A DNA stretch of 64,000 nt, taken from positions 11,066,501 through 11,130,500 of the forward strand of contig JAIVEN010000008.1 of the NCBI GenBank assembly GCA_026686845.1, written 5' to 3'. The notes below the pieces were generated by a model, which was not told where the DNA came from, did not search any database, and worked only from the letters and a program-made list of their open reading frames with translations. Shown here one piece after another: positions 37,215 to 46,699 of the stretch (positions are counted from its first letter, which is position 1; each line of letters begins with the position of its first letter). A program made the position numbers and the translations under genes. The DNA comes from Adenanthera pavonina. Lineage: Eukaryota > Streptophyta > Magnoliopsida > Fabales > Fabaceae.

Positions 37215-37225
37215 TTCTCCCCTCC
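37215..37225 (-). promoter_or_regulatory. Polypurine tract of the family A element
   Basis: The minus strand reads GGAGGGGAGAA immediately upstream of the LTR start. A polypurine tract primes plus-strand synthesis in LTR retrotransposons. A matching tract, GGAGGGAGAACCA, precedes another LTR start at 42048-42060. Confidence 0.7.
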
Positions 37226-38317
37226 TTACAAAAATTTCATCCTCGAAATTTCAACTCTCACCTCAAGCAAAAATCTCTAGATACCTTCCTCACATAGATT
37301 CTTCTGTCTCCCACATGACATCATTGGATGTTAAGCTACTTTACAACACTTTCACTAACTTAATAGTCTTATTCCTCAATTGTTTCTCCTTTATATCGAG
37401 TATTTGTAATGGCATGACCTCAAAAGTCAGATCCTTTCATACTTGAACTTCCTTATCATCAATTATGTGAGACAGATCAAGATGATACTTCTTAAGTTAA
37501 GACACATGGAAAACATCGTGCAATCCTACAAGATTAGGAGGTAACGCCACTCGATATGCAACTGGCCCAATTCGCTCCAAAATTTGATATGGACCTATAT
37601 ATCGTGGAGTAAGCTTTTTCGCTTGAATTGATCTCCCAACACCTGTGGTAGGAGTAACCTTTAGAAATACATGATCTTTAGCATCAAATTCTAATGGTCT
37701 CCTCCTTCTATCTGTATAACTCTTCTGCCAACTCTGAGTGGTGGTCAGAAGCTTCTGTCGAATACTCTTTATTTTTTGAGAGGTTGGATCCACAATATTT
37801 GGGCCCAATAGACTTCTCTCACCAAGCTCAGCCCAACACAATGGTGATCTACACTTTCTGCCATACAAAGGTTTATATGGAGCCATTTGCAAACTCAAGT
37901 GATAACTGTTATTGTAGGCAAATTCAACCAAGGGCAGATATTGATCCTTATTGCCTTTGTTCTCTAGAACACAAACTCACAACATGTTTTCTAGAGTTTG
38001 AATCGTCCTTTTAGTCTGCCCATCAAATGGAGGGTGATAAGCAATACTGAAATTCAGCTTTGTCCCCATGACCTTCTAAAGAGATTTCCAAAACATGGAT
38101 ATAAACTCAGAATTTCTATTCGACACAATACTCATCGAGACTCCATGCAGCCTCACAATCTCTTTCACATACAATTGTGCCAACTTCTCCATCGTAATAA
38201 TAATTGAAAGAAAATGGTTCGACTGCATCAATCTATCCACAATTACCCATATTGCATTGTGCCCTGAAGAGATCCTCGGTAATCCCATCATGAAATCCAT
38301 GGAGATGCTATCCTATT
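37215..38317 (-). pseudogene. Ty3/gypsy integrase and chromodomain remains (Tekay/Del-like)
   Basis: This encodes the C-terminal half of an integrase, which inserts the element's cDNA into host DNA. The frame at 38076-38300 has MDFMMGLPRISSGHNAIWVI with the core-domain Asp, then FISMFWKSL. The frame at 37497-37931 gives VEFAYNNSYH, MAPYKPLYGRKCRSPLCWAE, DHVFLKVTP, RYIGPYQILERIGPVAYRVA and LHDVFHVS. Downstream in broken frames come LQILDIKEKQLRNKTI and VMWETEESM, resembling a chromodomain end, and then the polypurine tract and LTR. Stops and frameshifts separate the pieces. The reading is cut at 38317 by the 5S-bearing LTR, and the upstream RT and gag are gone. The protein motifs and the iMet-type primer site of the family suggest a chromovirus of the Tekay/Del type. 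Confidence 0.85.
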
Positions 38318-38742
38318 TGTGACATCCGGGTGCTAATAAGGGCGGGGAGTGATCACCGGTGCAAGAAAGAGGGTGTGAGATAAAAAGTGATGAGTCACAG
38401 ACAAGGAGCGGCTCCTGGCAGGCTTCTAAGTAGGAAGGGCATATGAATGAATCAAATGTATACTAGAATGAGACGGATCCAGAGATTGTATAGGTATGAG
38501 ACTATACAGTTAATGATAACTTAAAGGAATTGATAGGTACTACCTATACCAACAAGGTGCACCTACCTTTTCGGTAGCCTATCCCTTAAAAACTCCTCAG
38601 TTAAGTATGCTTGATTTGGAGCAATTTTGGGATGGGTGACCTTTTGGGAAGGAGGTGTGTGAGTGAGGACAAAGCACACCGAAATAACTTGTGTTAGTTT
38701 GTGGGGACAGTCGTTAATCCCGAATAGCGGCCGAACATTACA
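38318..38742 (+). mobile_element. Cassandra-like LTR carrying a 5S rRNA domain, copy 1
   Basis: It begins TGTGACATCCGGGTGCT and ends GAACATTACA. It is collinear with the solo LTR at 46150-46552. It sits exactly where the integrase reading stops. The flanks CTATT (left) and AGACT (right) do not match, so one flank has been lost or rearranged. Cassandra elements are TRIMs whose LTRs carry an independently transcribed 5S-like RNA; the length here (425 bp) is somewhat longer than commonly reported LTRs of this group. Confidence 0.75.
38533..38654 (+). ncRNA. 5S rRNA-like domain inside Cassandra-like LTR (copy 1)
   Basis: The internal promoter of a 5S gene is recognisable. AACTCCTCAGTTAAGTATGC (from 38591) aligns with the 5S segment AACTCCGCAGTTAAGCGTGC including box A, and GGGATGGGTGACCTTTTGGG (from 38629) aligns with box C. 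The 5' half keeps CTATACCAACA, similar to CATACCAGCA of 5S. It lacks the exact ends of a functional 5S gene and lies inside an LTR, so it is not a ribosomal gene, but it may be a Pol III promoter. Confidence 0.8.
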
Positions 38743-39089
38743 AGACTGAGAATAACATTAAGATAGAGACCAAGCTTGTGCGAGACTTTGATTTCAATAG
38801 GGGAAATGTCGAAGGGGTTGTCTTTTCGTGGGGGTGGAGTGAAGATGAGTTACAATTTTGGGTTAGAGGTGAGAGGGTGCTGACAATGAGAAGGGTTTCC
38901 TTGGACCTTATACGACAACGAGAACAACACTTAAGACAGAGAGTGTCCTTGTACAAGTGGTTGATTTCAGTAGGGTGGAGTAAATATGAGTTGCGATTTT
39001 GTGTTGGAGGTGGAAGGGTGCCGAAAAGGAAAAGGAAGACCACGAAAATGAAAGTTGGGTTCTATGTAAAAGGAATATAATACCCATAA
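38743..39089 (+). repeat. Unclassified segment with an internal diverged direct repeat
   Basis: Two related halves are visible: 38773-38895 and about 38950-39030. They share TTGATTTCAATAGG/TTGATTTCAGTAGG, GGGTGGAGT and GAGGTGAGAGGGTGC/GAGGTGGAAGGGTGC. Open frames span both strands but give no recognisable protein. It lies between the Cassandra-like LTR and a CACTA-like end. Confidence 0.4.
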
Positions 39090-39463
39090 AATATTGCATT
39101 GTTTAATAATTTTTTTTAAAAGAAATTCTAACACGCTTTTTGTAGCTATTTTCAGAGAACAGCCTTAGAAAGCTTAAAAAAAAAGTTCTAACAAACATTC
39201 TATAGTTGTTTTATGAAAAACAGTCATACAAAGCTTAATAATTTTTTTTTAAAAAAATTCTAATAGGCTTTATACCACTATTTTCTGAAAATAGCCTTTA
39301 AAAATAGCCGTAGAAAGGTTAATCTATTATGGCCATTATCCTAAAAATAGTCATAAAAAGTTTATATATTATATATTTATTTACAAAAATGCTATTGGTC
39401 AATGTTTTATGTCTATTTTTATTTTAACAAATAAGAGACATGAAAAGGTTATTTTGTAGTAGT
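39090..39463 (-). mobile_element. CACTA-type terminal fragment
   Basis: The right end reads GGTTATTTTGTAGTAGT, in reverse complement ACTACTACAAAATAACC, one base short of the CACTA motif. Inside are at least four copies of a loose repeat TTCTAAnnnGCTTTnTAnnnnTATTTTCTGAAAA-type word (39115-39350), as expected for subterminal repeats. The opposite end is missing. Confidence 0.5.
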
Positions 39464-40409
39464 AACACACACATAACAATATCGTGGTATGAACAGAAAC
39501 ATATCTATATACACATATATACTAACATATAATGCATACAATACAACACAAATATCTAGTTACCTTAAGTTGCCAATACCACATACACAGATTCCACGAG
39601 CTTCTCGGATTGCTAACCCACGACTAAAACTCCTCTAATCAACCAAACAACCTCTACAATACTATAATATCTTCAATTAGTATATAGTTCAATTATCCAA
39701 ATTCCATAATTCTACTATTTAGGCTTAACCCAAGGTTCCAACCATATTTTCATACATCAATGAACCTTATACAACCATTTAAACGATAACCAATCTTATA
39801 CATTTTAGATTCCCAATTTCCTCAACTAACAATAACCTAGGGTTAGGCATAAATCACATATACTCTCACTAAAACTCATACCTAAGAATCATTAACATTA
39901 AATCACACTTCATTGATCCTATTACATCCATTTTAATCGGTAGGATTTAGCCAAAATCGAAGCCCAACTTATATATCCGAAAATCCAACTTAAAACCAAA
40001 GAAAAATGGAGTTGGGAAATCAAGAATCACTTACCAACTAAAATCAAAGCTCCTAGAGGTCGAAACTCACTCCCAAACTCTAGATAATACAAACCCTAAT
40101 GCATCTTCCTCAATTCTCCCTTCGTTTCTTTCTACTTCACTCATCTAAAATGTTTTTGGTTTATAGGAATCCAAAGTCTAGTGCCATGGTGGCAGGTAAG
40201 TTCGTTGCTGTGAGAAGCTCTTTTTGTCCAAGAATTGTCCAAAGTTTAAGCTCATTTGCCATGGTAGCCCTGTTCTCATTGTAGTGTGGAGCTTCTCTAT
40301 CTCGACTTTGCTCTTACTTCGTCCTGGTTTCTCTAGTTCTATACATGTCATTAATTATACTTCATTAGCTAAAGACTAAGTTCGGGATAATGTAATGAGG
40401 GTTGTTACA
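39464..40409 (-). repeat. Family A LTR, 5' part, fragment
   Basis: It starts on the minus strand with TGTAACAACCCTCATTACAT at 40409 and aligns with 36260-37214, including 'taggcttaacccaaggttcc' at 39720 and 'cacttaccaact' at 40030. The lower end meets a CACTA-like terminus. There is no polypurine tract beyond the start; an inverted LTR piece follows directly. Confidence 0.75.
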
Positions 40410-41072
40410 ATAATGTGGATCTTGATATGGGTCAGTGTCATTAGAGCATATGTCTATGTGTCAGAATGGTAGTGTGTGAGAGCCCAAAAGGATGTTTTGG
40501 GCCTGGTATATGAGTTTTGGGTATATAGCCCATTATATAAATTTAGGGTTCAAGTGGGTCAAATCTTATAGGAGTGGCTTCTTTGAGATGAAGCCTTCTT
40601 GGATAGGCTAGTTGAGCCATTTAAGACCTATATGAATGGTCCTTGAGTGTCAAATTGCCTTAAGTGGCAAATGGAGGTTGTAAGTTGTGAGTTTTTGTAA
40701 AAAAGTGAACAAAGCGATGTTGGGGATCCAAAATCTCCATATGGAGATAGATTTGGGTGAAATTGGTGTCTATGGATAGATTGGGACAATATTGACTTGT
40801 AGAAGTTGGAATCATGTTAGTCGGAGGTTGGAGTATAAAGTTATACACGTCAAAAGTTTGCCTCGAAAAGTTGTAACTTGCTGATATGGTATGAGTAAGG
40901 GGCATCGTGGCACCATAAGTCAGGCTGTGGCACCAAGTGCTATTGCTTGACTGAGGTGGCGGTAATACTATAGCTCATTACGGCTCTGTATGGTTCTAGT
41001 CCTACTCGGAGTTTTCCATTGTTTTGATGTTTTGGGAGTTGTTTTCGGGGTTTTTGAAGATAGGTTGTTACA
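40410..41072 (+). repeat. Family A LTR, 3' part, fragment (inverted relative to neighbour)
   Basis: Plus-strand match to 1100-1872: 'tatagcccattatataaatt' at 40521, 'caaaatctccatatggagat' at 40729, and the terminal 'GATAGGTTGTTACA' ending 41072. With the preceding piece it forms a second LTR fold-back, like the one at 1873. Confidence 0.7.
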
Positions 41073-41185
41073 ATATGTAGATCTTTTAATATTATGATGT
41101 AACATCAACTAAAAATTATTCACAGATATTAACCTTCCTCTCTTATTTTTGTCACTTTAAATTTATTTTTTTTAATTTTTTTTGA

Positions 41186-41627
41186 AAATTAAAGGACTAA
41201 AGTTGGTGGTTCTTTATAACCATCATAACTCCATACGGAGTTAGATTAAGGTGAAAGTAGTGTCTATGGTTAGATTGAGATTAGATTGATTTGTAGGAGT
41301 TGGAATCAAGTCAATCGGAGGTTAGAGCATAAAGTTTGGCGTGTTGAAAGTTCGCCTAGGACGTTGGATTTTGCTAATATGAAAATTAGAGGGTGGCGTC
41401 GCGGTGCTAGGTTCCAGGCCGCGGCTCTAGTGAAAGCCGAAGCAAGGAGAAATAAGGGAGGTCTGGAGCCAAAGCGGCCACGGCCCCAGCCTAGTTTTTG
41501 GTATTTTTGGGGTTCGTTTCTGCTGTTCTAAGGTTGTGAGAAGTTGTTTTGAGTTGTTTGGGTCATGTTTGGTTGATTTTTAAGGTTTTTAGTTAAGTCT
41601 GGAGGTGTAAGGAGGTAGGATATTACA
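41186..41627 (+). repeat. Family A 5' LTR end, fragment
   Basis: It aligns with the 1440-1872 part of the family ('ggagttggaatcaagtcaat' at 41299) and ends GGAGGTAGGATATTACA at 41627. A primer-binding site follows, so this is the end of a 5' LTR on the plus strand. The segment 41073-41185 between the two LTR pieces is AT-rich filler. Confidence 0.75.
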
Positions 41628-41630
41628 TTT

Positions 41631-41642
41631 TGGTATCAGAGC
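41631..41642 (+). promoter_or_regulatory. Primer-binding site (tRNA-iMet)
   Basis: TGGTATCAGAGC, three bases after the LTR end at 41627, is complementary to the 3' end of plant initiator methionine tRNA, the usual primer of this class of LTR retrotransposons. The internal region it belonged to is lost within about 40 bases. Confidence 0.85.
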
Positions 41643-41674
41643 AATGGTTTTGGGCCATTATTTCTACTTGAAGT

Positions 41675-42047
41675 ACTACTTGGCACAATTTTAAATACAT
41701 AGACTATATTCCCACTGTAATAAATTCTCCTTCTTCTTTAATTTATTCCCATTCATCTGACTGAATCTTGCCTTAATTTATTAGAGTTCGGTGTCTGATA
41801 CCATGGTGGGTGATAAGTTTATCATAGCATAAGACCTTACTGCCCAAAAATATTAATCATTCCCTATCTTGCTCGCCACGACACCCCCATTTCAGGCCAT
41901 GTCATGGGAGTTTCTATCCCATTTCTCCCCAACTTCTTTTATTTCATCCTTCCTCCAGTATTAGCTCCTTTAGCCCTACACAATACAAAGATCGCATTTC
42001 TCATTAGCCAGAGATTAATTCAGGGCAACATGTTGAGGGTTGCTACA
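41675..42047 (-). repeat. Family A LTR, 5' part, fragment
   Basis: On the minus strand it starts TGTAGCAACCCTCAACATGT at 42047, preceded by the purine tract GGAGGGAGAACCA. The body keeps the family's 'gataccatggtgggtgataa' segment (41797), which aligns with 'tgccatggtggcaggtaa' at 40182. The lower end overlaps the CTACTTGGCACAA word shared with other LTR copies. Confidence 0.6.
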
Positions 42048-42060
42048 TGGTTCTCCCTCC

Positions 42061-42165
42061 TTTCTTTTCTTCCTTCGTCTTAATTCTTCCAGTCCTATAA
42101 AAATCATCAATATACTTCTTGTAAGCTTGAGATTAATTTAGAATAGTATACTAAGAATTGTTACA
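42061..42165 (-). repeat. Terminal fragment of a related LTR
   Basis: The minus strand reads TGTAACAATTCTTAGTATAC from 42165, a diverged form of the family A LTR start, and runs about 105 bases to the purine tract of the next LTR piece. Its outer edge directly touches the histone H4 relic. Confidence 0.5.
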
Positions 42166-42374
42166 GGCAAGGGATTGGAAAAGGGAGGAGTTAAGAGGTA
42201 TCACAAGGTGCTTTGCAGTAACATCCAAGGAATCACAAAGCCTATGATTATGAGATTGGCAAGAAGAGGAGGGGTCAAGTGAATCAGTGGTGTAATCCAT
42301 GTGGAGAATCATGGCGTGCTTAAGATTTTCTTGAAAAATGTGATTCGTTATGCTATGACCTACACTGTATTTGC
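42166..42374 (+). pseudogene. Histone H4 pseudogene fragment
   Basis: Histone H4 is a 103-residue core nucleosome protein. In one frame from 42166 the translation reads GKGLEKGGVKRYHKVLC, NIQGITKPMIMRLARRGGVK, stop, ISGVIHVENHGVLKIFLKNV, IRYAMTYT. This corresponds to about residues 8-74 of H4, with a premature TGA at the position of Arg40. Identity is obvious but many conserved residues are changed (for example Arg17 to His and Asp24 to Ser), which no functional H4 would tolerate. The N-terminal codons are absent: the fragment starts exactly at an LTR terminus. Similarity stops after the TYT motif, about 210 bp before the Ogre-like element. No intron is seen, as is usual for plant H4 genes. 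It could be a relic of a host gene cut by transposon insertion, or a fragment captured by an element. Confidence 0.88.
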
Positions 42375-42587
42375 AATTTGGATTTTTGTTTCAAAATTTT
42401 ATAGCTTATTGTCAATAAAATTAAGAATTGCCCTTTTCTTATGCTTGTGATGTTTAGTAGTCATGCTGGTAAGTTGTTTACAAGATTATTTAATCATTTA
42501 TATGGGTTACTAGCAGTTCATATATTTGCATTTCGAATTGCCCTAGTGGTCTTCTTGTTGGCTGGATGAACTGCCACCTATGCATAT
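42375..42587. other. Spacer between H4 relic and Ogre-like element
   Basis: AT-rich sequence without a recognised feature. It is the lower flank of the large element. CATAT (42583-42587) would be the target-duplication position but does not match GTTAT at 60329-60333. Confidence 0.4.
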
Positions 42588-43583
42588 TGTCGCACCCGAT
42601 TTTAAATCTTCAAAAAATAAAAAATTAAAATAAAGTAGAGTCGTCGCCAAAATTTTTAAAAGAGGAATTTTGGAAAACCTTTTAAAAAAATAAAAAATGG
42701 TTTACAAAACATAAAGGGTTAAGGGGTCAATTGTGTCATGGAGAAGGTGTTAGGCACCGTATAACACCCATTCATAAAAACGGTTACCTTAAGTTGATTA
42801 TATAAAATCAATGTGGCCTTAAATTATTTTAATTACCTTCATAAAACATATATAGAGAAACAAGAAAAATAAGAAAAATAAAATAAATAAATAAAATGGA
42901 TTTATTTATAAAGACATATTTAACCTAGAATAAGAATTTAGGGCTTACGTACCTAATATAAAGATCAAAGTTCACATAGTTCGGATAACGAATTTGTGTC
43001 ATTTGGTTGGTATGTTTTTTTTAAGAGAAAAGTTATATATCTCTTTTGAAAAACAAATTTTTATGAGTTTGTATTTTTTAATTCATGAAAAATGAATTGT
43101 ATTTGTTTAAGAAAATCATTTTATTTTTATTATTTTTATTGGTAACCCTGTGGAGATTCCAAAATCTCACTTGGTAACCATTCAACTTGTATACTCACAA
43201 AGATTCCCATAACCTCAGATAGGATATATATATATATTATGAAGTTATTTTTCTTTAAAAAAATCCTTTTACTTAAGATATATATTCATCCTCGTAACAT
43301 TTAAGGGAACTTTAATTATTAAATTGATTTCTAATATATAAGATTTCAAATATATATATATTTTTTCCAAAAATAAATAAAAATAATAATAATAAAGAGT
43401 ATATATAATTTGATTAGTATACCCATAGAAGAAAATTACAACACATGGTAAATCCATTAACTTAAATGCCCACGAAGGTTCCAAAAACCCACTGAATAGA
43501 TTCTGAAAGAAAAAAAAAATCAAAGGTCATGTGTAAATTTGTGTAATCACAAGTACCATCTTATTCTAATAAAATGTAAACCA
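42588..43583 (-). repeat. 3' LTR of the Ogre-like element, shared R-U5 part
   Basis: It aligns along its length with 57987-59002: 'ggagaaggtgttaggcaccg' at 42740 vs 'ggagaaggtgttaggcaccc' at 58139. The LTR end on the minus strand is CGGGTGCGACA at 42588. Similarity ends sharply after 'aaatgtaaacca' (43583 and 59002). From 43584 to about 45590 lies sequence unrelated to the 5' LTR U3, so the LTR start was not located. Confidence 0.8.
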
Positions 43584-45590
43584 AGTTGAGAAAGAGAAAA
43601 GGTGTGGGTTTTGAAGTTCTCACATAAGGAACAAGTAAAGATATAGCCACATATTTTATCCATCCATGCAATGCAAAGATGACACTAGACTCCATTAGAC
43701 TTAGCCTTGGTTTGAATTTAAAGCTACCATGCATGCAATACAATGAGGTGACTGGATTCCCCTTGACTTGACTAATGATGAACCTATATGTCTGCTAGTT
43801 TGATCTATTCAATTCAAAAAAAATTTGTTAAGAAAAAGTGTCACTTGAGGCCTCACTTTGTTCCTTTTTCACCATATGGATGTTTGCCACTAAAGCCAAG
43901 AGCCGTAGGAACATTCGAGATTTGGCATCTAGCCATTTTGTCATAAATTGTGGCACCTATGAGTATCCACTACATGGTGAATGAAAATAGCTAGTCAAGC
44001 GAATTGAAAATTTTAATATTAAAAGGCATTCCATTGGTCATGCATGAGCTATTTGCGGTCATCAGAAGTCTTCTCTTTCTCTCTCTTTATTTAAGATTAG
44101 CCCTCTTGGTTATCAAATTGGACCCGAATCCAAAATTTCCCATTACTTTACCTAAGCCCGTGGGTCCTTAACATTACTGAATATTTTCTAATATCTCCAG
44201 TGTGCCTAAAAAAATTAGGAACTCAACTTCTTATTTATATGTCTTTAATTGTTTTAGAATTAGATAGTAAGAATAGAACTATGCATACCCACCTAGAGCA
44301 ACAAGTAAATTTCACCTTATCTGGACCCATGCTCTAGTGCAATGAAATCATTAGGGATTCTCTTAGTTTCCCCGTACATTTTGTACTTCAACTTAATTAG
44401 GGACATTTTTCTTTCTTAGACCGTTATACACTCTTTTGACGCAAAGATCAAACATTGGTGATACAAACCCCCGGTTACTCAAGCTTACATAACCCACTAC
44501 ACCAAGATACTATTAGCACACTCATAGCTCATACTACACTATTTGACGTGAAGAACAACACTTTTTGGTGAAATCCCCCAGTTACTAAGGACATCTCAAG
44601 TCAGCGGAGTGGATATATATATTTTTTGCATTTATTTTCCTTTTGGGTTTTTCTAACCTGGTTCATTTTCCTTAAGGTGGATTTTTATAAGTCCATAAAG
44701 GGAATTCTATTATAACTCTAACATAGGCATATAAAATTCCAATCTTTTTTCTCTAACTCTTGTAGGTTTTTTGATGCGTTGAGATCACCAAAGTGGGCTT
44801 TGCCTTTCCCGACAAGGTTTTTTCCATACACACGGCCAGGAATCCAATTTTGGATAGCATACGTAAGGGACCCAGCTATCTGCCAACTGTGCTAAACCTT
44901 GTTGGTTAACTCCTATAGATTTTATTATGCTCAGTTATGTTTAAGAGTTCTTGACTTATTTTGGCACACAAAAATCAACTAGAATTTTCAACCATATAAA
45001 GGATCTCCACTTTATTTGACTAGTAGTGACAGTATATTCTATAAGTCCTTTATTGGTTGTTATTTTCTTTATATTTAATTTTAAAATCCTTCTGACTCAC
45101 ATTTCATTGTGTCCATAAGATAACCAATGGAGTTTTCTTTAGAAATGCTATTTTGTTCACTTGGCCAACTGTTCCCATTTCTCATAAATTGGGTTGTGGA
45201 GTTAAAAAAAAAATTTGCATATTAAAGAGATAACCAAAGCAATGCCTCAGTGGTTTTGAAAATGTGCATTTAAAACTGCAGAGCAAACACAACAAGGACA
45301 AGGATGAACATCTATGCATGTGATGCAATAAAGAACATGCTCTTACTGTAACTAAACTATATGGGCCTAAGATGGACAATAAAATGAAGTCTATTTGGCT
45401 CAATCTAATGGAGTGACCAAACAAAATGTCAAGTTAATGAGATGCCTCTCTTTATTTAGTGACTAAGGGAGAATATTGAAAGACTAAGTTGTACAACATT
45501 CATTACTTTGGACAAAGTGAAGATTAAACATTATATTGTGTTTGAACATAAAAAAATAAATAAAGTGCAATGTTAGATGGAAGTAAGGTA
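43584..45590 (-). other. Non-coding region between shared 3' LTR part and tandem repeats
   Basis: This should hold the U3 of the 3' LTR and the end of the internal region. It has no match to 59003-60328. It includes a pyrimidine-rich CTTCTCTTTCTCTCTCTTTA tract (44070) before TTTAAG, similar in kind but not sequence to the promoter part of the 5' LTR. Short frames have no recognisable product. No clean TG...CA boundary or polypurine tract was found. Confidence 0.4.
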
Positions 45591-46149
45591 CCTATTTTCA
45601 TAAGACTTTCATGAATGCCTGCCATTACAGGGCTTTGGGTGCCAGCCAAAACTAGACTTTGGTGGTGGTGAAGGGCTTATTTCCATAGGACTTTGATGGA
45701 TGTTTTCCGTTACAGGGCTTTTGGTGGCAACCAAGATTGGACTTTGGCAATAATGAAGTGCCTATTTTCATAGGACTTTAGTGGATGCCTGCCGTTACAA
45801 GGCTTTTGGTGCCAGCCAATACTAGACTTTGGCAATAATTAAGTGCGTATTTTCACAGGACTTTGGTGGATGCTTACCATTACAGGGCTTTTGGTGCCAG
45901 CCAAGACTAGACTTTGGTGATAATGAAGTGCCTATTTTCATATGCTTGCTACTATAGGGATTTGGGTGCCAGCTAAACTTAGACTTTGGCGGTAGTAAAA
46001 TGCCTATTTTTATAGGACTTTGGAGGAGACCTGCCATTACAAGGCTTTAGGTGCCAGCCGAAACTGGACTTTAGTGGTCGTGAAGTGCCTATTTTTATAG
46101 GAATTTAGTAGATGCCTACCATTATAGGGCTTTGGATGCAGCCAAAACT

Positions 46150-46552
46150 TGTGACATCTAAGTGCTGACAAGGGTGGGGAGTAATCGCCGATGCATGGGG
46201 TGAGGCACGGACAAGGAGCGGCTTCTGGTAGGCTTCTAAGCGGGAGGGGCATATGAATGAATCGAATGCATACTAAAATGATAGGGATCCAGAGATTGTA
46301 TAGGTATGGGACAATATGGTTAAAGATAGCTTAAAGGAATTGATAGGTACTACCTATACCAACAAGATGTATCTACCTTTTCGATAGCCTATTCCTTAAG
46401 AACTCTGTAGTTAAGCATGCTTGACTTGGAGTAATTCTAGGATGGGTAACCTTCTGGGAAAGAGGTATGTGAGTGAGGACAAAGCACACTAAAAGGGCTT
46501 GTGTTAGTTTATGGGGACAGTCATCAATCTCGAATAGCGGCCAGACGTTACA
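46150..46552 (+). mobile_element. Cassandra-like solo LTR with 5S domain and perfect target duplication
   Basis: The LTR runs from TGTGACATCTAAGTG to CCAGACGTTACA, with AAACT duplicated at 46145-46149 and 46553-46557. The host unit reads through the empty site as CAGCCAAAACT|GGACTTTGG, as in the intact repeat units, so the insertion point is certain. It is one 403-bp LTR with no internal region. It aligns with 38318-38742 over its whole length. Cassandra-type LTRs carry a 5S-derived Pol III promoter. Confidence 0.88.
46343..46463 (+). ncRNA. 5S rRNA-like domain inside Cassandra-like solo LTR (copy 2)
   Basis: AACTCTGTAGTTAAGCATGC (from 46401) matches the 5S segment with box A (GTTAAGCGTGCTTGG in plant 5S). 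CTAGGATGGGTAACCTTCTG (from 46438) matches the box C region, with one change in GGGTGACC. The 5' half is shared with copy 1 (ACTACCTATACCAACAAG). This copy is closer to 5S in the box A part than copy 1 and less close in box C. Confidence 0.82.
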
Positions 46553-46699
46553 AAACTGGACTTTGGTGGTAGTTAAATGCCTATTGTTATAGGACTTTAG
46601 TGGAGGCTTGCCATTTTAGAGCTTTGGATGCTAGCCAAAACTGGACTTTGGTGGCAGTAAAGTGCCTATTTTCATACGATTTTGGTAGATGCTTGCAGT

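Larger units (their letters stand above)
45591..46694 (-). repeat. 85-bp tandem repeat array in the 3' untranslated region, split by a solo LTR
   Basis: The word CCTATTTTCATAGGACTTT recurs (with changes) at 45591, 45676, 45761, 45846, 45931, 46003 and 46088, giving spacings of 85, 85, 85, 85, 72 and 85 bp. Each unit also holds GCCGTTACAGGGCTTTTGG and CCAGCCAAGACTAGACTTT. Two more units follow the inserted Cassandra-like LTR (from 46553). One unit has a 13-bp deletion. Tandem repeats in the 3' region are known for Tat/Ogre elements and can seed satellite DNA. Confidence 0.85.

Noticed and set aside
38533..38654. A true 5S rRNA gene
   Set aside because: It lies inside an LTR with TG...CA ends, is diverged from 5S outside the promoter boxes, and recurs in a second LTR of the same kind. 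It is a 5S-derived domain of a Cassandra-like element.
41785..41805. Possible second primer-binding site on the minus strand (ATGGTATCAGACACCG)
   Set aside because: It resembles TGGTATCAGAGC but is not preceded by an LTR end. The same position in other family A LTR copies reads TGCCATGGTGGCAGG-like sequence, so it is ordinary LTR body.
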